This document shows positions 36,217 through 49,024 of a DNA stretch of 64,000 bases, in pieces. The notes below the pieces were generated by a model. It had not been told where the DNA came from and ran no database searches. It saw only the letters and a program-made list of their open reading frames with translations. Within the stretch, counting starts at the first letter, position 1. Every line of letters begins with the position of its first letter. The stretch is from contig NC_079876.1 in the NCBI RefSeq assembly GCF_029227915.1, positions 11,036,001-11,100,000 of the forward strand. Reading direction: 5' to 3'. The DNA comes from Hydractinia symbiolongicarpus (lineage: Eukaryota > Cnidaria > Hydrozoa > Anthoathecata > Hydractiniidae). A program made the translations under genes and the position numbers.

Positions 36217-39200
36217 ATGGCAATGGCAGTACCTCCAACAGGATCTTCTCACCACGCATTGATCGCAAACAATGAATATCAAATTAAATTGGTCACGCTT
36301 CTCAATGAATGTTGTGACCACTTACGTGAAATTTTACATGATCCTGCCCGTGGCAACATGCCAAGGGATAAGAAACAATTATATCTGTCATTAAAACAAT
36401 ATAAGAAACGTTTAAACCATTTGAAAAGAGATCAGCTGGAAATCGTTTTTCCACAAGATAAGGAAACAGATTCGGGATTGTTTGACATCACTATTTTATG
36501 TGACGTTCTAATTAATTGTTGTCACGGTATACAAGCACCAATTGGTGGATGGAGGACCAGAACACCGCAACCAAATGATTTCAGTGTCGGTGCTGACATC
36601 ATTCGAATCAGAAATGAGCGGAATATTGTTATGCATGGAAGAGCAATGACTTCAGCACAATATAATCGGTTGTGGAACGCCATAGAAGGTATATTAAGAA
36701 GACTCGGATATGACATAACGAAAATTAGAGATTTGAAGTCTGGTTGTTTAAAAGACTTGGACTTATTTAAGATTGAAATTATGAAAGCATTTACTGAAAT
36801 TTTAAATTTCAATGTTAACAAAAACCAAGACAATATAAAACAAAATCAAGATGACATCAAAGCAAATAAAGACAGTATTCAGCAAAACGAAGATGGTATT
36901 AAACAAAATCAAGGTGACATCAAAGCAAATAAAGATAGTATTCAGCAAAACGAAGATGGTATTAAACAAAATCAAGGTGACATCAAAGCAAATAAAGACA
37001 GTATTCAGCAAAACGAAGATGGTATTACACAAAATCAAGGTGACATCAAAGCAAATAAAGACAATATTCATCAAAACGAAGATGGTATTAAACAAAATCA
37101 TGGTGACATCAAAGCAAATAAAGACAGTATTCAGCAAAACGAAGATGGTATTAAACAAAATCAAGATGACATCAAAGCAAATAAAGACAGTATTCAGCAA
37201 AACGAAGATGGTATTAAACAAAATCAAGATGACATCAAAGCAAATAAAGACAATATTTATCAAAACGAAGATGGTATTAAACAAAATCAAGATGACATCA
37301 AAGCAAATAAAGACAGTATTCAGCAAAACGAAGATGGTATGAAACAAAATCAAGATGACATCAAAGCAAATAAAGACAGTATTCAGCAAAACGAAGATGG
37401 TATTAAACAAAATCAAGATGACATTAAAGCAAATAAAGACAATATTCTGCAAAACAAAGGTGGTATTAAAGAGAATAAAGAGAATTATAATCGATTAGCA
37501 GCCGAAGTGGAAATAGTAAAGCAAACTATTTCTTCATCATCATGTGATCAGAAGAGTTCTCAGTTGGAAGAAACTATAAAAGAACAACCCAGGTGTGTAA
37601 TTCTTTTTCTATATTGTTCTATCATTAAATTGATTCTGTCAACTTAACATAAAAGGCAAATATGGTAAAGTAAATAAGTTACCATTCAATTAAATTCCAC
37701 TTTATCTTGGTGTAACTAAATCACTTTTCTGTAATGATTTCAATGCATAGGAGAGTCATCAGCAATAAGAGTACATCAGATTGAAATTATGACAGCACTG
37801 ATTGAAATACAAAAATGTAAAGTAAATAAAAACAAAGACAACATTAAGTAAAATCTATATAACTTTAAGAATGGACTATTTATATTCAAGTTGATGTAAA
37901 AAAAACCCAAAACGGAGTTAGGAACATTCAAAACGATTATGATTGAAAGACGGAATGGGAACAGTAAAGTCCTTTGTTGTCATCGTGTCGTTCAAAAACT
38001 TGTCACTTAAACACTATTGACTTAAAACGGCCTAGAAAGAAGATACCTTTCTTTCAGAAAATAAGATTTTATCGTTTTTTAGGACAATATTTCATACAGT
38101 TACTTATTATTCTAATTTATATTTTAATGTTTATTTTAGTTATATACTATTAAAAAATTTCCGAGGAGATTTTCTAATACAATTTGAAGATGGCTGCTCC
38201 CACTGGTCTATGAAAAGTGTACAAGTCATCATTACTGAAAATTTTGTGATAGAATCAAAAGAACTTCATGTCGACAACGATTACATTGTGGAAGAAGAAG
38301 AAGGGACACTAATCGTGATTATTTACAATCACATTGCCAAATCGATTAATGGGTTATCAGTTAAGTTAGTTGACAGTGAAAGTAAAACTCATTTGATTCC
38401 AATTGAAGGTGAGTAAATTTAGATAATGTTTTCTATCTAGTACGGAAAAAATGAATAAGGAGTTGGAACAATAAAAACAAAACAGAACAAAAAAATACAT
38501 TACTTACTAATGTAGCTGTGCATGGGGGCAGAGCACAAGTAAAACAAGTTGGGAAAGCTATATTTACAAGTAGAACAAATTTAATCTTAAGGGTTTATTT
38601 AAAATATTATTCGAACCATAAAGAAAACATTGTCAAGATTTTGTTAGAATAGCAATCATTTCAACGATGCAAGCCATTTACCTCGACAAAAGTTTTACTT
38701 TGGCTATGCGAACGCAAAAATATATAAAAATTATTGCAAAGTTTCTTGAATAATAACGTTTAGTATTCTACACAAAAAACTTTTACGTCTCTAGCGCGTT
38801 GTTTTGTACAGCACTTTAGATTAAAATTGTTTGAGTAGAAATGTTGCAAAGTAAAATAATTTTTTTAATTAGATATTGCACTGGTCCGAGCACATATGTG
38901 TACAACCAGCTATTTTGATGTTAGAACCCACAACAGTGGAAGAATATCTGAACAGATAAAATGCATTGTAGGAGCAGAAAGAGAAGAAACAAATATTGAA
39001 TTTATATGTGGTGGTAGCCTGCAAACAATGGAACCTAAGGAGTACGAAGCATTTAAAAGAGATTACATCCAGCGTTATTTCACCGTCAATGGTAAATGCA
39101 TGGAAGAACCACTCCAAATTCCACCCCCAATGCCAAAAGTCACACATTCCTTATTCGCACAAAAGATAAAGGATGTTATAATCGAATTACAACCTCGTTT

Positions 39201-42200
39201 GTTTACAATATTTACTCATTATAACACGAAGGAACATATTCGATTTCTAAAACTGGATAAAGAATTTTCTTTGAGTTTGGAAAGCACAATTACTGATAAC
39301 AAAAGAATTCTACTTGTGTTGCCAAATTATATCATCAACATTAGATACACAGAAACAACCGACGCAGTAAGAATACAAGATGAAGTCAAAGCGGGCGAAG
39401 AAGACTTGAAGGAGCTATCTATCATCACTAAAAAACATCTTAAAAATGGTCACCTGACAATGGTTAATGTTGTAGCTGCACCACATTTCGAAGATATCGA
39501 AAATATCCACCTTTGTGTAGATTGCGACTTACTCTCCAAAAAAACTTTGGCTGAGGATAGAAATATGACGAAGTTCTTTTCAAATATTTTGCAAAGCTCA
39601 CAAGTACAAAATAATGTTCAGGACAACAAGGAACGGTATATCAACATAGTTGGTAAAGTCATGTGTTTTATGGCTACAAGAAAAGCACTCTATTCTGTTC
39701 CTTCACTCAGTAAAAACGTCCACGAACAAATAAGCTCGTTAATACTTTCTCCACAGCAACTCCGTCATTTATACAACAACTCTTTAAAAAAAATTATAAT
39801 CGGTCCTCTAGGCAGTGGTAAGACAGTGCTAGCTTTAGCACATTTGGAAATAGCTTACGAGCGCTCTGAGAATAGATCGGTCATATACTACGTTATTTGG
39901 GACGGCAACACATTGCTTAAACGGGATATTGTCAATCATACTAAAAGATTTAATTACAAAGCCGCTGTCGAAGTTGTTGTAAAGGATAATGTCCAGTTAG
40001 CTAAGGATTTGAAAATGAATGAAGTGCCAACACCATACCAGTTATTAGAGTCATTGGTTAAGAAACATGTTGACCAAAACCTGCATCTAATAATTGATGA
40101 ATTAAATGGAGAGTTATTTAACAAGGAAGAATCATCTTTGCTTAAACACTATCTGGAAACTGAAGACAAATTAAATAACTCTTTCATCATTTTTTTCCCA
40201 CAATCCATTGAGAAACATAGAACATTAATTTCACACCAAAGAGTCACAATACATGACAAGTACAAGTATAAAGAAACAGGAATGAAAGTTTTAAAACTGA
40301 ACAGAGCAATGAGAACAACCCGGATAATCTTTCAGTTTTTAAAGGCTTTTGAAAATGAAGTAGAACAAGACAAGGTAACAATGAAGCTTCCCGATCAGCA
40401 ATCAAAAGAAGGAATGTCCACCAAAAAAAATATCGAAAAAATACTGAATTTCTTTTCCAAAATTTGGAAAAAGCAACCACAACAGCAGCAAGAGCCACAA
40501 CGGCGACAACAACAACAACAGCAGCAGCGGCAGCAGCAACCACCACCACCACCGCAACAACAAGGACAAACTACCAGTAGCAATGTCACGCCGATAATAA
40601 AAGGAGAAGAAGAAAGTTTTGAAACACCTGTTGATATTGATGTCGTTGCAGCTTCCATACCAGATGGGGATCTTTCGGGTAATGTTAGAATTGACACTTC
40701 ATTAAAATTTAATACAGCGTATTCAATCGGTCATAATATCAAAGGAACAAAACCGTTATTGATACATCCGGCAAAAACTCCAACAACAGACAAAGAGTTT
40801 ATACCAATGTTAGCACTTGTTTTACAAGATGTATGTTTACATCATGCCACTAAACGTTTGTTCATATATAACACATTCCCTCAAAAGGATATTTTTTACA
40901 GATTACTGAAACTGTTAAAAATTGATTTTCTTCGCTACGACAAGTACACTGACTGGAAAGTTTTAAATTGTGATGATATCACAGTTAAAAATCCCTTGCA
41001 GAGTCAAACTTATAACCTGCTCACTACTATTGAGGGAAGTCGTGGAGTTGAAGCAGCCGAATGCATCTGTATAATTGAAAGCAATGATTGCAAGTTAAAA
41101 CATTTGACGTTAGAAGCAATGTCCAGAGCAACACAAAATCTGGTCCTTGTTTCAACGTCCAACGTTTACCAATTAGATACAGTAAAATCATCGACTGGTC
41201 ATATCATAAGTAAACTGTTAGCTGAACATTTGGTTGAATACAATGTAGAAGTCTCAAACGATAAAGATACGGAAATACCGTTCACAAAGTCTATGAAAAG
41301 TAACAATAAAATAGTTTTTAACATAAAACCACAATATTGGAAATTCAAAGAAATGATAAAAGATTTGGAACATGTTGGTTGTCAGGCAACGGATGAACGC
41401 CTAAATGCGCACGAGATCGTTAGGAAAAAGTAAGTAAAATTTTTAAACAATAGAGAACAAATTCTCTTCTGAATAGTTCCTAAAAGATTTTAAATTTAGT
41501 GATTCATATTAAAGAATTGGATGGTAATGGTTGTGTTATATTAAAATAAAAAGCTCCCACGAAATGACTAAAGTGTGATCATTTTACAATCCTCTCTCCT
41601 TTCTTTTGTGAAATTTGTTCTAGAGAGGCAAAAAAATCACGACATATGTTTCAGGGCCTATTCTGTACTTAATAAAAACATTGTAAGAGTTTTCTGATGT
41701 TAAAAATGTTAACCTGCTGCTAAGCATGAAAATAAAAAAAATTATTAAACAAAATTTTGATCATCTTTTAATTTATTTTATTAAGTAAAAGTCATTAGTT
41801 TTGTTAAAAAATATGATATAAATGCAATATTAATAATTTTAGCCTTTATCCTCCTGGAAAAGTGAGCAATATAATTTGCTCATATTTGTCAAGTACATCA
41901 TGTATATTGAGATGGCAACAGCACGCTAATAAATACACCGTTAGTAGACAAGAAAGTAAAAATTCAACCTGGAATAACTTAGCAACTGACATTTCTTGCA
42001 ATCAATACATCGTTGATGACATGGAAATTGGTGAAACGTGCAAGTTTTGTGTTGTTGCTAAAAATCATCTTGGTATATCTGATGACAGCATTGTGTCTTA
42101 TCGTCACGAGTAAGATTATATTCAACTTCTATTAAAAACATTTTATAGCCATGTGTTAAAAAGTATGTCAGGCTTCAGGAATATTAACATGTGCTCAATT

Positions 42201-45200
42201 TTTTTAGACGTCCAAACGTCATGGGTGTCCAATTTGAAGGTAAGAGAAATAGTTATCGTTTTATCAGCATAATTTTAAGCTAGAAATTCACCACAACACT
42301 CTTTGTCACAAAATAGGCATAAAAAAAATTAGCGTGACAAAATAGACAGAAATAAGTGTTGACTAATTGTGTGATTTAAAAAAATTAACATTTATTAAAA
42401 AATTTTGTTGTTCATGTTATTATTTACCTGTTACAAAAAGAATGCGGAATAGTTAAATATTTGCTTTCTTCGTTACCCATATTACAACAAATAAATTATT
42501 CTAATTATTTGTTAAACATTTAATTTATTTTAAAGTTACATTTACTGTACTTATACCATGGGACACGCAAAGTCAATTTAATGACACTATTGTCTGAAAC
42601 GAATTTAGTCCTAGAACCTTTTAAGAATTTTTTTTCCATCTGGTGTTGCTTTTAAAACAGATCTTTACTAAAAACGTAAGAGGTTATTAGACGTTTTTGT
42701 TTTCCTTTTGTAAAATTTCGACAATGTTTTCTTTCTCGGTCATATGACATTAATTAAGAGAAACTAAGTGTTATCAAGTGAAAATAAAGCTACTCTGCAC
42801 ATTGGTAATATATATCCTAAAAGGAGGCTTTGGAGTAACAAAACATCAAAGGCAAAAGTACTTCCGCTAAAATGTAGTGTGCTGATGTTGCTGTTGTGTC
42901 AATAAAAGTGATACAAAACTTCTCACTTGGTATTAATAAAGTTTTCAAGCTTTGTCAATAGAAAAAATTTTGTTCAAATATTGCCATTAATTTTATTACT
43001 ATCTCGTGGTTGCTCGATTTATTCAAATCATTTGTTTAGCATAGATTATTAATAATTTAAAAGTAATACATATTTTCTGCATAATTTCTGGTGTAGTTTA
43101 GCCTAGTTAGCTAAGCTTTTTTCTCGGATATCTAATTCAATTTTTCTCAACTGAAAGTTTAGACGCAAACAAATGTCAGAGCAAATCCCTAAAATTTAAA
43201 TTCAAACCACGCATTATTTATGGCTATATCGTGCTTTGCTGAGTTAAAGAAGATAAACTGCTCAACAAGTGTATGCAAAATGAGAACGTCCTTTTGAGAC
43301 CTACATTTACCTGCAAAAGGGGGATTTTTACGAAGCGAATTGGGAATAGCGAATTCAGCGGCTAATTACCAGCGAAATATCTATTTGATTTTCACGGGAA
43401 ACAAAAAAAACATGTGACCAATTTAACAGCACTTTTTCTGGTATTAAAAACCGGATAGTTATTTTGAATTCTAAATAAACAGTTTTCTTATTGGTTAAAA
43501 GATATTTTATAAAATATTTCTACTTTTCGGGGAAGCGAATTTTTCAAAGCAAAATCAAAACAAACAAAACTTGCTCAGATATATTTAGTTGGCAAACTCG
43601 TTTAGCAATACAAACAATGAGGCTGGAGAAAAGAAAACAAAATAAGAACATCGGCAAGACTAAAACACCAATTTTCTCTCTACTCCCGAGAGAAATACAT
43701 TTGACAAAAAGAAATTTTAGCAGAATCAATCGCAAATGTTTTTATGAATCTTTGAAATGAATAACAAAATAAAAACTACTTTTACCGGTACATGTTATAA
43801 TAAGGAACATTTCAGGCTGTAACGAATATAAGCGTATATTTTGTAAATGTACCTTCAAGCTTCAAGTTTACTCCAATACAACACTAAAGCTTGCTGACAT
43901 ACCAAATTTCACACCAAGTTTAAAAAAACTATTCCCTTTTGCCTTTCCTTTTTGAACCCGTAGCTAGCTCTCGGTCATACTTAAATTTCGCAAAATAATT
44001 TGAAAGTTGATCACTTTGTGCAAAGTTGGACAATGTTGTATGATGCAAATTCTCCCTGTAAGTCGCTTGGCGCACTATTTACTGTAAAACTCTTATAACG
44101 ACTACAGCCTCGTTTCTATGTTATATGGACTTTGCAGAGGGAAAAGCCTGTTATTCAAGTTAGTAATGAAAAGCCTTGTTTTCAAGTTACCCACATTTGA
44201 AAAATATTGCTAATAGTAACCACCCGGTGAGAGAAAACAAACAATCATAAGCAAATCAAATCATTTCGTCGTAAAATTTAGACTGATTTTTTCTTTCCTT
44301 GTTCTGACTAGAACGAACAAACTCCCCAAATTTATAGTGTAGCGTGTGAGTCTGAGTTAGTGTTAGGCAGTTGATTTTGATATTTAAAGCGCATATTTTG
44401 TAAATATACATCATAGATTCAATTTTACTCCAACACAAACTCTAAAGCTGGCTTAACATACCGAATTTTGCACCAAGTTCGGAAACACTATTTACATTTA
44501 CCTTTCGTTTTGGAACACGTGGCTCTCGGCCATACTTAAATTTTGCTGAATACTTTTCAAGCAAGATGCCTCGTACCACTTTACTGTTCCATACAAAGTG
44601 GCTTTCCTGAAGTTGATCACTTTGTACAAAGTTGGTCAATGTTATATGATGCGATTTCTCACTGTAACTCGCATGGCTTACTATTAACAGCAAAACTCTT
44701 ATAACGACTACAGCCTCGTTTCTATGTGATTTGATTTTTGTAAAAATTACATTAGAAATTTGCAGAGGGAAAGCCTGTTTTTCAAGTTAGTTACAATATA
44801 GTATTGAATAACCTCGTTTTCAAGTTTTCCACATTTTTTAAAAATTATTGCTAATACTAACCATCCGGCGGGAAAAAAACAATCATAAGCAAATCAAAAG
44901 TCATTTCATCGTAAAATTTAGACTCGGTTGGTTTTTTGTTTTAACAATATCTTTTTCCTAAAGCTGTTGAGTTTGAATTTTTGCAATATCTAAGGCTCGT
45001 GCTCTTTTTTGTTCTTATAAAGAAACCCGCACAGTTTTTAATCGATCGCGTGTCAGAGAAACATCTTTGAAATGTTCGTGCAGACGAAATCGAATATATT
45101 GAGTACAGTCATTCTATTTTTATCACTATATCATACTCAACCAAAACGAATATGTTTCATTCAGCAAATAATGTTAATAGAAACTGGTCGTTTGAGGTGA

Positions 45201-46953
45201 GAGAAAATTTAATTTTGATAAAAGCAGTAGCTAGTTTTTATTATACATTATTTTTATTCATGAGAAACCCGTTTACAATTATTGGAGTATTTACTAAGAG
45301 CTGTGTACCTAAGTCTCGTGTTCTTTAGAATTTGTTCTTATAAAAAACCGATCGCGTGTCAGAGAAACAATCTTTAAAATATTCGTGCAGACGAAATCGA
45401 ATATATTGAGTACAGTCGTTCTATTTTTATCACTATATCATACTCAACCAAAACGAATATGTTTCATTCAACAAATAATGTTGATAGGTCGTGTGAGGTG
45501 AGAGAAAATTTAATTTTGATAAAAGCAGTAGCTAGTTTTTATTATACATTATTTTTATTCATGAGAAGTCTGTTCACAATTAACGGAGTATTTACTAAGA
45601 GCTGTGTAATTTTAATTTTTTTTTAGAATTTAAACTGAAAAAACTAACAAACTCTTTTTGCGTGCTTGAGATTATGCTCTGTCTTGCAATTTTCTCCATA
45701 CAATCTGAAAAAGCGTTATTTGTTCAATATTAATATTTAGTGAAGTTTTTTCTTTGTTCGTAAGAAACTAAATAAAGTCATGGAATAAGCATACTAGCCA
45801 GCCTCGGTTTTAGGGATTCATCGCCGTCTTCCCACATGCCATATAGATAAAAAATCCCTAGGGACAAGAGTGCTAGATTAGACAATACTAATATTTGGTA
45901 AAATTTTTCCTTTGTTTTAAAAAACTAATTGAAGATTCATGAAATAAGCAGACTATCCAGCCTCGTTTCCAGATCTAGCCCAGATTTATCTTTTTGTTAT
46001 TTTCCGGCATAAGAAATAGATAAAAAATCCCTGGGAACGAAAGTGCTAGACTAGGTTGGTTTATAAAAACGCATTATGTTATCGTAATAATTGTAGGAAT
46101 AGCTATATTTACTTCCGAGATTTTTATTAAAAATGTTATGTGAAATTATTTTAACAGGCGAAAAATTTTAGGGTCTCGACTTTAACTGAAACATTTCCGT
46201 GGTTCATACAAGTAGAATAATTTTCTCCTGATGCAAATTATCCTATACATGATGACGTCAACATATTAATATTAATTTGAATAAAAATAAATTATTACTA
46301 TACTTTTTGTTTCTGTGTTTTCACAATTACTTTTTTATGTTTAATACATTATAAAATGTTTTACAATAAAAAAAGTATTTAATGATGTCATAAGTTTTTC
46401 GTTATCATGTTTCATTAATTTATAAATTTATAATTTTTATTCATTTACTATTTTATATTTAGATATCGAGGAAATTATTGAATCTAACGATATCGAGAAA
46501 CTGCAAAAATTACTATCCATTCATCCAAACATCGTTCACATGAGAGGTGGAGATGAAAGCACACCATTGTTGTGGACAGTATATTACACCGACAATACAT
46601 CAATGGTGGAAATACTCATCTCATATGGGAGTGATGTTTGGGCGGAAAATAGATGGAAACAAAACAGTTATCATTTGGCTGCATTTCAAGATCGTCACAC
46701 AATATTAGATATGTTATGTCGACATGATGTAACAAACATCAACCGTGGAGATGATTACAACCTCACACCATTACATCGTGCTGCAGCGCTTGGTCACATC
46801 TCATGTGTTGATGTTTTGTTGCGTAATGAAAATATTGATGTGACGATCGAAGATATAGATGGAGACACAGCTTATGATTGTGCTGGAGAATTTGATAAAC
46901 AAACCCGGGAAATAATAAGACGAAAAATAAAAGAATACGAAGTAAGTTATTAA
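36217..46953 (+). CDS. HEPN - coiled-coil repeat - SF1 helicase-like - FN3 - ankyrin protein
   Basis: Exons 36217-37592, 38140-38408, 38873-41429, 41843-42109, 42208-42239 and 46463-about 46953 join in phase (about 1,660 codons). Residues 20-165 match the DZIP3-type HEPN domain (LFDITILCDVLINCC, GADIIRIRNERN), with an R135-x4-H140 RNase-type motif. Residues 212-421 are ten 21-residue coiled-coil repeats. Exon 3 has a possible decayed nuclease-like region (about 660-790). It then has an SF1 NTPase: Walker A GPLGSGKT (859-866), Walker B LIIDEL (D957/E958), LNRAMRTTRIIFQFL, a polyQ/P insert (about 1083-1115), EGSRGVE (about 1270) and MSRATQNL (R1300). Residues 1402-1489 form an FN3 domain (PPGKVSN, ILRWQ, CKFCVVAKNHLG). 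The last exon has about four ankyrin repeats (NLTPLHRAAALGHISCVDVL). The end is either TAA at 46951 or a tiny extra exon near 47897. A defence role is inferred from domains only. Confidence 0.85.
36850..37479 (+). repeat. 63-bp in-frame coding minisatellite, ten units
   Basis: Ten 63-bp units encode (D/G)DIKANKDSIQQNEDGIKQNQ with few substitutions. Each unit is three heptads of the form x-x-I-x-x-N-x. Because the unit is divisible by three the frame is open in several other phases and on the other strand, producing long spurious frames. Copy number is likely to vary among alleles. Confidence 0.95.
43845..45612. repeat. Two tandem duplications inside the 4.2-kb last intron
   Basis: A unit of about 560 bp at 43845-44270 is repeated at 44395-44930 (shared ACGACTACAGCCTCGTTTCT, AGTTGATCACTTTGT). 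Next to it a unit of about 315 bp at 44990-45305 is repeated at 45310-45612 (shared GTGCAGACGAAATCGAATAT). The second pair is much less diverged, so it is the younger. No exon was found within them. Confidence 0.85.
45700..46055. repeat. Duplicated unit carrying a CTCG-terminus foldback
   Basis: Two units of about 170 bp share GGAATAAGCATACTAGCCAG-like left parts, a CAGCCTCGTTT start and AAAAAATCCCT(G/A)GG(A/G)AC ends. They are two diverged copies of the foldback family described at 29068, duplicated together with flanking DNA. Confidence 0.65.
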
Positions 46954-48480
46954 GTTGATTTAATAAATTAGAAAGAAGAATAAATTTGTATTTTATTTTA
47001 ATTTGAAAATAATAAGGATTAAATAAATGTTTAAATAAATATTTAGGTATGGAATGTTTTTATTTTTTTAAATTTTGGTGCGAAGTAATTAAAAGTTAAA
47101 AAATTAGAAAGAAGAATGAATTTTTTATTTCTTTTAATTTGATAATAATGATGATAAATGAAAGTTAAAAAACGAATGAAATGATTTGCAATAATAAAAG
47201 AATGGATGATTTTTATTTGAGTGGAGTAAACTAATTAACAAATTGAAGGATATAATAAATTCAAATTTAAGAAACTTAAGAATAAAATGTTGAATGTCAA
47301 AAATATTTTTTTATAACAAATTGGATAAAATGAATAAAATACTTAAGAATAAAATGTTGAGGTTGTCAAGTAGATTATTGTGACAGTCCAAAGTAGAAAG
47401 TATTTTTAATAAAAAATAGTGAATTATTATAGCTGTTAATAATTCTGACAGCATTAATTTTTATGTATGTAAAAATAATGAGAGGAGATACTGTAAGAGA
47501 TAAGTATATATTATAACGAAATTAAAAATGATAAATTTTATAAGAGAAAAAGAAGAAGTAAAAATACAATTTCGTACCCAGACTGTTTTTTATTTTACAT
47601 CTTCTGAAATTGATTGTTATTATTGTTAGCATGAATTAAATATTATAGATGTTAAAATATTTAAAATAAAAGATATTTAAAACATTCAAAAATAAGAATG
47701 CCACGATGTTAAACTTTTTTTTCGTAATCCGAAATTATTTTATTTTTTGCACAGCGATTGTACAAATTTCGCGTTATAAAAGGATTTTATGAACACATTG
47801 ACAGATTGTCTCTCATTTAGAAGACATGGCCATGACGATGGCTGTTCTAATACTTAAGTAGCTATACTTTAAAAGAACAAATCTTTTTATCTTTTAGGAC
47901 AGGACGAAGTAAATATTTCAAATGATTTTGTTTTGAAAAACAACAATCAGTTTGTGAGGTGAGACGGTACTTTATACAATTGGATATATTTATCTTTTGT
48001 TTTTTCTATTTTTAACTTTCTTTCATGAAATTTATTTATTTTTTAGATGAGGAACGAGTCCAGTTTTTAGTTTTATTTTATATTGTAATAAATTTATTTG
48101 TAGTAAAACGTACTGAAACATTTTTCTGTTCGATTTTTATCAAGCCTTCGTTTATATTTCATTCAGGAAGCGACACATGTCAAAGGTCACGTGTTTTTTT
48201 AAACTGTCTCAAACTTGCCGCATGGTGCAATGTAGAGTGAATCTTATTTATTACAAACGTTAACTGATATACTTTCTCAACCTCGTCCCCAAGTCTTGTT
48301 AGGCCGTTATATTTTGAAGGCCCTGGCTGGTCACGTGACGACAGAATACCCACGTATAGTGGGTATTTTGAAAATAATTATTTGTCTCGCTCTTCCAAAA
48401 TATACACAAGCAGTCAAGAAAAAAATGAAAGAACTGACACAATTATTTAGAATGGTTAAAATAATATTAATAAGAAAAAA
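46954..48480. other. AT-rich 3' flank of the HEPN gene
   Basis: AATAAA at 46962 could be the poly(A) signal for the stop at 46951-46953. An alternative acceptor region at 47890-47902 could add a very short last exon (DEVNISNDF... or an immediate stop). Otherwise the stretch is low-complexity A/T sequence with no gene. Another CAACCTCGTCCCC foldback end lies at 48279. Confidence 0.45.
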
Positions 48481-48481
48481 A

Positions 48482-48545
48482 TTATATATATTTTTATATA
48501 AATATTTTTATATAAATATTTTTATATAAATATTTTTATATTGTA
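48482..48545. repeat. 17-bp AT-only tandem repeat
   Basis: TATTTTTATATAAATAT is repeated about 3.5 times. Confidence 0.9.
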
Positions 48546-49024
48546 AAAATTATTTTTATTTATTTATAATAATATTTTTTAATGTATAAAAGAACTGTTA
48601 ATAAATATTGTATAATATATTAAACATTCACACTTGCTTACCTGTTTTTAATTTCCAGTACTTCTCCCCTTTTTTTAAAACTTCTTCCCATTTTAAAAAA
48701 GTTCATCTTATCCTGATTATACTGAAGAACAGCAAATTAACATATATTAAGTAAAGTTCGAAATAATAAAGCAAATATAAAGACACATTTTCTTGTGTTT
48801 ACATGATACTCGTCAAAAGCCGCCATTATATGGAATTTTTTTTGTAGGATGAAACCCAGTTTGACGTCATCTCCTAGATGGTAAAAGAAAGCCCATGAAA
48901 ATGTTGCCACAAAACTCATAAAACATTCTTGTGAATAATTAATGTCTAAGACAAATAGAAGTAGTACCAGAAAGCATTCTTTCGTTTCAGTCTCCCAACA
49001 GGTCAGAATCAACGAGCTGCGTGA

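Noticed and set aside
36802-37452. Long open frame on the minus strand and another plus-strand frame (36851-37342) across the 63-bp repeats
   Set aside because: Both are by-products of a 63-bp unit that stays open in several frames; the real frame continues into the HEPN domain and the next exon.
40244-40697. Val/Ala-rich and Cys-rich open frames opposite the helicase exon
   Set aside because: They are the antisense reading of the Gln/Pro codon run; no conserved motif.
48025-48240. Terminal exon or separate gene after the ankyrin exon
   Set aside because: The joined frame hits a stop at once (ATGAGG read as A TGA), and the open stretch is hydrophobic AT-rich sequence without a domain.
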